A DNA stretch of 64,000 nucleotides from Polytrichum commune. Lineage: Eukaryota; Streptophyta; Polytrichopsida; Polytrichales; Polytrichaceae. The notes beneath the pieces are model-generated. The model had not been told where the DNA came from and did not search any database. It saw only the letters and a list, made by a program, of their open reading frames with translations. The position numbers and the translations under genes are program-made. Of the stretch, positions 55,667 through 64,000 are shown in pieces. The stretch's first letter is position 1, and each line of letters opens with the position of its first letter. The DNA lies in contig OX485803.1 in assembly GCA_950295325.1 (NCBI GenBank), positions 49,987,554-50,051,553 of the forward strand, read 5' to 3'.

Positions 55667-57640
55667 GTGAGGCCAAACCGCCCACCCTTAAGCGTCCTAG
55701 TCCGGGTGAGGGAATGGATATCACATTCATGTTTCCACAACTCCATTTGACCAAACTCATGAGAACCCATTACGTTCCCCATCAATCAATGCACACCAAT
55801 CCATTCCACGATAATAATACAAGCGTTAACAAACGCTCTTCTCCATCATAACAATCAAAGTCTTCTCCTAGTTTTGCTAATAAGCTAACTGTCTAAGCTA
55901 ATGTTAAGCAACATTCTAATCAAATAACTACCCCCTAGCCTAAGGTAGCACCACAGGCTTCCCCATCTATATCACCTTGTTCCATCTTAAATCCCCTAAT
56001 TAAGTCTTTCCAGCCTATCCTCAATTCTTTTGCAACTGCAAAACCCACACCCTTGGGGCTGCCGAAAACACCAGCCCTTGGCTACCGAAAATACCAGCCC
56101 TTGGCTGCAGAAAATACCAACACCTTTTGTGAGGCCAAACCCACCACCCTTAAGCGTCCTAGTCCGGGTGATGGTTTTGAGAATCACATGTATCATATCA
56201 AAACTCGTGGTAGCATGAAATGTGACTTCTATCTCAATGGGCATCCACATTACTTAGAATCATGATGTTTTGTTAATGCTAGCCTCTTGAATAGGTAAAG
56301 CATTAGCCTTCTCAAGGGTCCAACCCGCGGCCTTGGCTACACATGCCCTTAAGGATATTCCTCTTGAAACCTTGGCATTGGCCAAGGTTTTCTCATTAGT
56401 GCTCTTGGCATCCGTGAGGTTATGGCATGTAGACTCCATGAAGCAATAACCTACTAACACTTTCAATCCTAAGTTTTTTAACCCCAATCCTTCTCCCTTG
56501 CATGGGCCAACCAATCTATTCTTATGTTTCACACCAATCAAGGCCTAAATTTATTCCATGATGAGAGTACAAGTGTTGAAAAACACTCTCCTCCGCGATG
56601 GACCTGCCAATACAATCTCACACCATTACACGTTTTTGAGATCACCACAAACTCCTCTCATGTCACGCCTTTAAGTTATGTGGTTAGCCCCATGGCCCAC
56701 ATTGAACTGCGACGGAAACTACCCGACAGTCAACCAAGCTAGTGGCTAATAAGCTAGTGCTAATGAGCTAGTGCTAATTAGCTAATAGACTAATGGCTAA
56801 TAGGCTAATGGGTCAGTGCCTAATAATCTAGTGCTAATTAGCTAGTGTGTTAATGGGCTAGAGTACCGGCCAACACTTAGTCTCGGTTTGGCTCCAGCAG
56901 CCTCCCGGCTGGCTTACAGTTAGTAAACCCAAGCACTAACCACTAAGCTTAAGCACTAATCGCTTAAGCACCTAACCAATTCACCAACTAATCAACTAAG
57001 CACCTAGATAATTTAAACACTAGATAACTAAAAGACTAACTAACTAAAACAACAAAATGACTAAACAACAACTAAATGACTAATACCCCCCTTGGGTTAC
57101 ACACACAACTCCACACACACGTCCCCACACACCTCCACACTCGAGAGAGGGGAGGAGTGAAACAAAAATTTGAAGAGAAAAAGAGAGAGAGAATGAGAGA
57201 GAGAATGATTTTGAAGAAGAGAGAAGAAAAGGTAAAGAGAGTGAACTTAAGGAGAAGGGAGGATAAGGGAGGAAGAGGAGAGATAGGGCATCCAATCACA
57301 ACCCCTTAACCTTCTCCCCCTTAGTAGGACCTCATCCTCTCCGCTAACCCTTCAACCCCTAAACCAACAAGAACACGTTCTAATTCAAACAATTAAATCA
57401 AAGGCACATCCCCTTGCCTCATCAAGCACTACTCCTCTAATCAAAACACTCCCTAATGTCACTAAGCTTCTAATTCATCACACAAAATGGCTTAAGGCCT
57501 AAACATAAATCCACACCAAGCCTCACTCTTTTTATACTTTTGATTGTTTCAATAACACTCCAATTGCAATTCTAAGTAGATCCTAAACATAAAACAAATA
57601 TGAGCACTCATTTTGGGCTCATAATTCTTGAAGGCCACTT
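55667..57640 (-). mobile_element. Older, inverted relative of the 2-kb element
   Basis: On the minus strand it starts near 57630 with ATGAGCCCAAAATGAGTGCTCAT, has an AGTATAAAAAGAGTGAGG block and a long CT-rich tract, and ends in GGTTTGGCCTCACAA at 56120 and again at 55667. The two ends lie in direct repeat with homologous sequence behind them (for example ACACTCTCCTCC and ACGCTCTTCTCC stretches), so a partial duplication or a second truncated copy is present. No target duplication is seen. It carries the conserved peptide block at 56311-56364. Tandem 23-bp repeats lie at about 56056-56125. Confidence 0.6.
56260..56541 (-). CDS. Short protein of the inverted relative, conserved block
   Basis: A 93-codon frame ending RGISLRACVAKAAGWTLE plus a 17-residue tail. 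Upstream of the block it reads KSTNEKTLANAKVS, unlike the Ser-rich stretch in the nested element. The block is identical in protein and differs only silently in DNA. Whether the whole frame is translated is uncertain; the block may be an exon end. Confidence 0.5.
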   Translation of the reverse strand: MIGVKHKNRLVGPCKGEGLGLKNLGLKVLVGYCFMESTCHNLTDAKSTNEKTLANAKVSRGISLRACVAKAAGWTLEKANALPIQEASINKTS

Positions 57641-58575
57641 GTCCACAAATTGAGTGCACTTCACCTTGTAGGACCAAAATTCAATATATATGTTGACTTC
57701 CCCTTAGCAAACAAGCAATGGATTGTGATTTCATTCCTAAAGTGAAACCGACAGCATGTAAACGAATGTCATTAAAGCATGTAATGAACTTGGAAGTAAA
57801 AAATATTACAAAATCCTCATTAGCATTGAGGTTATAATGTACGTGACTTACCATTTGAAAGGGTCATCTGTCATTCTAAAATGAATTTTATATTTGTCAT
57901 GCCCAAATGGCATGAGCTCTAACCCCAACCAGTAACTACGGTTGAAGGGCCAACTACTTGGTCTAACCCCCTATTAGTTAGCGGGTAAGTATAGTAACTT
58001 TGAGATTTGGCTAAGTGTGTGTGCTTCAGGAATTAGTATCAGGATCATCAATGTAGTCATTTATAATAATGAAAAATTAGCTGAAAGAAAGGGATCAAAC
58101 TCAATGTTCTACATTGTCTGGTTTCTTAGCTCCAAAAGAGACCTTTATTTTCATTAATAAGATGTAAATCACACAATGTCCAAAATTTAATAATCACTCA
58201 ATATAGGTTCATAGGTTAATCATCCCAAGATTCCCAACTTCACATCAATAGATCCAATTCAGGGTCTCTAATGTTGAATGCATTCTTATAAAATGAACCG
58301 AACCATAATGGGTTCCAAAACATGTTCAACTTCGACTTTACGGCCTGCCACACATTGTTGACCACACACATCATGGGCCATTCAATGTATCTTGAAGATC
58401 GTTGACATTGGTCATGCAATTAAAAATAAAATTTGGCCACATGATGTTGAATCAATTGTCAATAAACAAATGCCACTTGCACACATCATGTAAGTGGGTC
58501 TTAATATTTCCGGGCACAACATAGGCATCATGAATAATAAGTTAAGAGTCGTTGAATTCACCAGCCATGAGACAG
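57641..58575. other. No supported gene
   Basis: AT-rich sequence with no recognisable domain or structured repeat. Confidence 0.5.
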
Positions 58576-58782
58576 AAATGATGGAACTATTTCATATGGG
58601 CATACCTCTCATCCATTCAATGTAAAAGCACTTCAATAGCATGCATCCCAAATGTTATTATTTTAGTTTAAATGACACCATAGATGGCTTCAAAGACCCC
58701 AAAGCAGTCTAGTCCAAGTCATTTGAAATGAATTGGCCACAAACCTATATAGGTCAAGTTTTTTCATGGGATGGTGCGATAA
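58576..58782. repeat. Dispersed repeat family 1 copy, interrupted by a MITE
   Basis: Starts with CATATGGGCATACCTCTCATCCATTCAA, contains CAAACCTATATAGGTCAAG and GTCATTTGAAATGAATTGG blocks, and its far end continues after the MITE at 59145 with TAATTTCCTCTCTCCCC. The equivalent uninterrupted end at about 7065-7085 reads CGATAATTCCCTCTC. Confidence 0.6.
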
Positions 58783-59144
58783 GGGCCACTTCACACATGA
58801 GAATTCTGATCTCATATGAGCCAAGGGCCATGATCGTGTAACTACGAGGGCCCATGATTCTCATCCAAAGGGCCGTACCACTGATACAGTATGCCAAAAT
58901 TTGCTTCAAGCTTACCTCTTGAAGACGGGCTTGACGCAAATTCTGGCATACCACGAAGCATCAATTCTTTATAATTTGTCATGTAGAAATCCATGTAGAC
59001 TTTTCATCCATGATAATTTCTTTGGACCCTTGGACCTTCACCTTCTAGTGTAAAGTGAACTTGGACGGTCTTGACCTTTTTGACCAATGAGAGATCTTAG
59101 AATGCACTGGTCACGGGCCTTCAGTCTCATGAGTGAAGTGGCCT
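58783..59144. mobile_element. Tourist-like MITE, copy B
   Basis: 362 bp, starts GGGCCACTTCACACATGAG and ends GAGTGAAGTGGCCT, with TAA on both sides (58780-58782 and 59145-59147). The last base is T where copy A has C. It is nested in dispersed family 1, whose unoccupied site near 7070 confirms the TAA duplication. Shorter than copies A and C because an internal part is missing. Confidence 0.85.
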
Positions 59145-59295
59145 TAATTTCCTCTCTCCCCATGAGACCATGAGCAAGAGACCACGACTCACCTTCTACC
59201 GCTACAAATCATGGAGGCTAATTTACCTCAGCCTAGTAAGTTATTTTTGGGGTGGAAAGGACTTTTGAGGGCATCAAGGTATGAAGCATCTCATA

Positions 59296-59505
59296 AGCAA
59301 TGAGCGGGGAGAACCGGCTTCTAGTTATAGATGAACTGTTTGAGTTTGAGAAATAATTGGTTGAAAATCAAGATTTTAGGAAAATTACCCATCATTTTAG
59401 AGGACCCTATAGAATATACTCCAATCTAATAAAAAAAATCAAATGAAAGATGTCAACATGTACCTGGTTGGATTTGGAAACACTACGGTCTTGATCGATT
59501 ATGTC
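59296..59505 (+). repeat. Dispersed repeat, second copy of 7706-7915
   Basis: Shares GAGAACCGGC, GTTTGAGTTTGAGAAATAA, AGGAAAATTAC, CTATAGAATATACTCC and AGATGTCAACATGTA with the copy upstream of the first SAUR gene, in the same order. Confidence 0.55.
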
Positions 59506-60115
59506 TTAAAAATCAACTCGTCTTAATAGGATGGGTGGGCCGAGCTAGCTTTGCATAGGCCATTTTGAGATTAATAAGGGTAGCAGTCTCATGGGCATAT
59601 CCTATTTTAAATTCTAAAGTTCTCTCAAAGTTTTTGAATGGCAAGAGGTCCCAAGAGTTCCAACCAATTTTGAAATGGGATTGAAATTAGACTTCCCCTC
59701 ATTCAAAAATGGTTATCATAAGTGCTTGTGTGTTGATTCCTTAAATGTGTACATAGGTCCTCCCAGTTGTGTTGATTATTGATTGTATAGTAGTTAATGA
59801 AATTAGACGTAATCCATTGATCTCTTTCGAACATGTGTCGTTATGGTGTCGTTCATAGATCCACACCTAACCACCCAACATTCAAATATAGGTGCTCGAT
59901 TGAAAAAGAGTAATCAAATAGCATGCAATGGGCAACATCCAAGATTGAAATTTGTTTCTTCTTTCAACTCTTAGTGACCTTCTACGGGCTTCAATAGAAC
60001 TTTGGAGCATCATTCTCCTTCAAATCAAGACAAAATTAAACAAGACTTGCACCAATATATTCTTAAAACATTAAAGAATCCCCCCTCTCTACAAGTAGTT
60101 TCATATGCACAATTA
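59506..60115. other. No supported gene
   Basis: AT-rich sequence with no recognisable feature. Confidence 0.5.
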
Positions 60116-60574
60116 CAGTAAACTCTCTCTAAACTAATACTGTGTAAACTAATATTCTCTCTAAACTAATATGCAGGCACATGCCCGTGGCGGGCCTCAT
60201 ACTTAATCTAATAATTCTCCATAAACTGATATTCAATATTTTTTTCCGGTCCCATAGCATTTTATAAACTAATACATCATACATATGGCACCAAAAAAGC
60301 AATGAAATCAGAGGAAACACCTTCGAAAGTACAGAGCTAGATGCGCTGGAAGAAGCTATCAATATTCCTCTGTACCAACTGCTTTGTCATGATCATACTC
60401 ACACTGTCCTTCATCTTTTGTGAGGCGGCAACGAATGGAATACCCGAGACGTCTTGCTGGCAGGTTCCGGAATGATTTTTGTTACCCCCCATATAATTTG
60501 TGTAAACTAATATCCTCCATGAACTAATATCTTCCGGCCGGTCCCAAGGATATTAGTTTAGAGAGAGTTTACTG
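60116..60574. mobile_element. Emigrant/pogo-type MITE
   Basis: 459 bp with inverted ends CAGTAAACTCTCTCTAAACT and its complement, extending further into CTAAACTAATA repeats, flanked by TA on both sides (60114-60115 and 60575-60576). CAGTA followed by a CTCTATAAA-like stretch is the known terminus of plant Emigrant and Lemi elements of the pogo/Tc1-mariner superfamily, which duplicate TA. The interior keeps a short minus-strand reading frame that looks like a transposase tail. Confidence 0.85.
60337..60492 (-). pseudogene. Pogo-like transposase C-terminal remnant with a PIP box
   Basis: A 51-codon frame ending QRNIDSFF (residues 41-48) and three more residues before the stop. QxxIxxFF is the consensus PCNA-interacting (PIP) box. 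Drosophila pogo transposase is known to bind PCNA through such a box near its C-terminus. Together with the pogo-type ends this suggests the MITE is an internal deletion derivative that retained the 3' end of the transposase gene. Upstream of the frame the catalytic domain is absent. Confidence 0.55.
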
Positions 60575-60576
60575 TA

Positions 60577-62114
60577 TTGCAACCAAATATTACAGCATAA
60601 ACAACATTATTAAGTTGTATCCCCAACCACCGTTCCAAAATCCAACAATAAGACAAAACATTTATATGTGAAAATAGTGGCTAACATTACCTATTTATAT
60701 GTTTGGTTGACAATGTCAAAGTTACCCCGTTTATCAATTGCATTCCTCCAATCAAGACATACATAACACACAATACATCACAATCATGGAATGGTTAATA
60801 CATTGCACATGCCCCCCCCCCCCCCCGCGCGGACCCATCAAACACTATAGAATTCATAGAATTTACTTATTGCCACGATAGATTTCCCAATATCACCATA
60901 AGAGCAAAAACCAACAAATACAACCCCCTCATCGAGAGTCTAAAAATTGTTGGATGGAATGTTAACCCTCTTATCACCATCATAGCAAGAGTACGTGTTG
61001 TCCATAAACAATCATCAGATGTACTAGAAAACCTCAAAATGCCCCTGCAAGAAGTCAAAAAACTCATGAAACACATACAACAAATAGCCATAAAGTGCCT
61101 CACATACCTTGTCTTAATTTTTTTTTTAAAGCTCAAAAACAACCAAGCTCTAGTCGACCCACCCCCATGAACTCAAACAACACAACCAATCACATCAAAA
61201 GCCCATATCCAAACCCCCCCCCCCCCCCCTTGGTTTGAAATGCTACTTCATGGAGCTCACCTCCTAGAAGGTAAGAAATACTCCTACCTTGAAGCTTGGT
61301 AAAATGGGATCAAGGTAAAGAAGAATGGGCTCCCATTCACATCAATGCAAATGACAAGCACTACTTTTATTTTTTATTCTAATATTTAATAGCACATATA
61401 TATCTTATTGTCATTGTCAACGACAATTGTATTTTCATTTATAATTTGTAGTAAGTTGTGTTAAATATGGTTTTAGCCTCAAAGACCAAGTCATAACATT
61501 ACTCAACCCCTCACTTTTTCTCCCTTTCTTAACAAGGAGTTAAAAGTGTAAGGTTAAAAACATGTGTATGTTCCGTGAAGGGCATGTCACAATGAATTGG
61601 CTAATAGACGTGGCTAGCATGTGATGACGAGAGTTGGGCTCCTCCATGTTGGGCCCTTGTTAGGCATACAACATGCATGTTTGTCATTTATATGGACTAA
61701 GAAATACTATATAAACTTGTTAATTTCCACCTATATTTAGTTGGTTGTTGGTTTTTAATGGCATGTTGTGAACATCGTTCATGTTGAAAACTATTCATTT
61801 TGGTCCATAATAAAAATGGGCAAAATGTCCAACAAATTATTGACCCCACGATGCATGAGCCTACGACTGAGTAAAGTTAGGTTCAATTGTGCTTGTCATA
61901 GTTATTCGAACATGAAATACACTTTGGTGGATGCCAAGGACCTTAAAGCCAAGTGCCTCTAACATTTTGATACATCCTCAAATATGTTTAGTTAGGTATG
62001 TTCTTTGAGTGTGACTTATCCTTGTATTGACTTCATTTTCATCACCTCATGATGTCACACATTTGAAGGACCATGTGAACAAATGTGAAAATCAAGCCCT
62101 AAAGGCCTTATAAC
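60577..62114. other. No supported gene
   Basis: AT-rich sequence with poly-C tracts at 60812-60826 and about 61214-61229. No coding domain recognised. Confidence 0.5.
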
Positions 62115-62117
62115 TTA

Positions 62118-62619
62118 GGGTCGCTCTACACATAGACCAAGAGCTGCGACCATGAAAATCTAAGGACCAATGAAAACCACCCAATGTACCATGGTATATA
62201 GAAACCCTTTTGCATCAAAGGGCCCTCAACCTTAGTGTAAAGTGAGAGTGGACCACGTTGAGGGGTTGTAACATTATATGTGTACAATAAAAATAATAAA
62301 GGTAGTCCGGACCTTGCCATGAGATTATGATATTTTAATGAGTCAATGGTAATTCAATTGCATTTTCCACGGCTCTTAGTTTTGCGTTAGACCCACTTCT
62401 TCTTGAAGGATCTAACGCACTATCTAGTAGACCATGAAACATAGTTCATATGGTGTCATGTAGGATGCCATGTAGATTTCTCATCCATTGGAATTTTTTT
62501 GGTTCCTTGGCCTTCATGGTCTAGTGTAAACTGGATTCAGTTTGTCACCAGCTTCTTGACCAATCATATAATTTGTGTATCATAGGTCAAGAGCCCTTAA
62601 GCTTTTGTGTAAGTGACCC
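62118..62619. mobile_element. Tourist-like MITE, copy C
   Basis: 502 bp with ends GGGTCGCTCTACACATAG and TGTGTAAGTGACCC, flanked by TTA on both sides (62115-62117 and 62620-62622). The body aligns with copies A and B, for example around CATGTAGATTTCTCATCCAT and CTTGACCAAT. It is the most diverged of the three. Confidence 0.75.
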
Positions 62620-62622
62620 TTA

Positions 62623-64000
62623 GCTCCATTGAGGGGTTTCCCTCTCTCTCCACTTTTCAATAACTAAATTACATGTGCAGATATGCCAATACTCTCCATT
62701 TTGTCTAGATTTTATGAGTGATGCTAATCTTGAACGTTTAAAGTGAATGTAATATATTAGAATATGATGAAAACCTTTAATATTCGTTTGCATGCTATAT
62801 GTATTTTACTCAAATGAATAATAATAATAATAATATTTGAGCTTGTGCAATTCTATCGGCAGATCCATCCATACGACTCATACATGCTTGTTATAATTTT
62901 GGACCAGGCTTGGGTCCTAGTACATTTAAATATGAATTATGACTTGAAAATTACCCTTATGAGCTAATTTAACTTTGGAACTATCATCACAAACCATATA
63001 TAAATCGAATGGGTTTCAATTGGATGGTTTCATCATAAATCTCATTCCATGTATAAAGGCATATGTCTACAAGACGCACTTCATCCAACAATGTATTAAA
63101 TTCCATAGCTAATGAGAAGCTCTTGCTTCTTAGTTTTGAATTCATATGTATGCAACGATCATTGATCATGGATGGTTTGGGGGTCCAATGTTGCATTTCT
63201 TGTGTGCTAGGCTTGCACGTGGTATCTCACTTGTAATATAATACATTCTCGATTGTTTGTGAACGTATTCAACTACATTGATGTGTGCAATTAGGTTGCC
63301 TTCACAAATAGGTTGCCTCTTTACCCATGAAAATTACCTTGGGTCAAAATCAAGAACAAGAACTTATAGCTTGGTTCATTTATATGAATACTAATCACAA
63401 TAAAAACATATCATTTGTATTTTATTACTATTGTATTGAATAGTGTGGAATGGTGTGGAATTTGATTTATTAGTATGGGACAACCTAATTGCAAATATCA
63501 ATGTATCTTGGATATGTGTTGTCCCAGTATGTGACACTGTGGATTTGAATTAAAGTCCCATATCATTCCCACATTGTGTGCTCTAAATGTTGCCATGGAT
63601 GAGTGACCATTCAAAACTGATGACAACCTCAAAGTTCATGCGACATTGTATAATAGACTGTGACATATGTTGTAACTACCTACAATGTTATTATGTGCAA
63701 TTAGGTTGATGTTGCAAATAGATTGACTTTGTACCCATACAAATTATCCGGGTTCTAAACCATATCACAAAACATTGTTTATTTATTTGTATAGCAACCT
63801 TCGTAAAAAAATATGCATTTTATTATCATAGTATAAATATACAAAGTAGTGATCAATGTCGATATACAAGTGTGAGTCAACCTAATTGTACATATCAGTG
63901 TGAATTTTGAAATCTAAATGTGCATATTATAACCGAAAGTCTCTGGTGAACGGTCTTCAACCAAGTTGATTTACTTACACATTTTCTCACTGAAAGTTGT
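62623..64000. other. No supported gene
   Basis: AT-rich sequence with a TAA/AAT microsatellite near 62818. Two segments (about 63285-63345 and 63695-63755) share a GTGCAATTAGGTTG and AAATAG-TTG-CT pattern, so an old local duplication of about 410 bp is possible. No coding domain recognised. Confidence 0.45.

Noticed and set aside
57072-57309. Lysine/arginine-rich and complementary Ser/Leu-rich frames
   Set aside because: Low-complexity translation of the GA/CT-rich tract of the inverted 2-kb element relative.
1-64000. CRISPR arrays, bacterial operons, viral genomes
   Set aside because: No spacer-repeat array, no polycistronic gene layout and no viral replication or capsid gene seen; all pol-like genes are explained by plant retrotransposons.

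Overview
The window looks like a gene-poor, repeat-rich stretch of a land-plant nuclear genome. The evidence is two SAUR-family (small auxin-up RNA) genes, a family I know only from land plants, plus plant-type Copia and Gypsy retrotransposons, PIF/Harbinger and pogo/Emigrant-type DNA elements and many AT-rich dispersed repeats. I cannot name the species. A large seed-free plant genome (fern or lycophyte) would fit, but that is only an impression. I see no rRNA, tRNA, CRISPR or bacterial operon structure. All comparisons were made by eye.

Layout. 1-7.4 kb: AT-rich, no supported gene, several decayed dispersed repeats. 7.4-16.5 kb: an island with visibly higher GC holding the only two recognisable host genes, SAUR genes at 8956-9429 (+) and 13603-14130 (-), which converge. 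16.5-21.7 kb: repeats, then a broken minus-strand retroelement whose reading frame carries a methyltransferase-like segment, an RNase H domain, a zinc knuckle and a PD-(D/E)XK-like C-terminus, followed by a long hairpin. 21.7-36.6 kb: AT-rich repeat graveyard with one clear Tourist-like MITE and small foldback elements. 36.6-43.4 kb: a Gypsy element broken into two inverted pieces. Its minus-strand pol half was entered by a Copia element (38015-41658, target duplication ATTTT) and by a Tourist-like MITE (41962-42358, target duplication TAA). 44-47.4 kb: decayed PIF/Harbinger transposase pieces. 47435-55283: a complete, apparently very young Copia element with one intact 1432-codon polyprotein, two identical 248-bp LTRs and target duplication GGAAG. 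Its right (5') LTR is itself interrupted by a 2055-bp TG...CA element (53059-55113, target duplication AAGAC). 55.6-57.6 kb: an older, inverted relative of that 2-kb element. 57.6-64 kb: repeats, two further copies of the Tourist-like MITE family, and an Emigrant-type MITE that keeps a transposase-tail reading frame ending in a PCNA-binding-box motif.

The most notable points are: (1) the 2-kb element and its inverted relative share an 18-residue peptide whose 11 nucleotide differences are all synonymous, so an unrecognised protein is or was under selection; (2) the domain composition of the retroelement at 18.9-21.3 kb is unusual; (3) the first Copia element has a primer-binding site complementary to the anticodon arm of initiator tRNA-Met and LTRs bounded by TA...TA; (4) insertion order can be read from nested target duplications, in two cases confirmed by an unoccupied related site in the same window. 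Apart from the SAUR genes I see no host pathway here.
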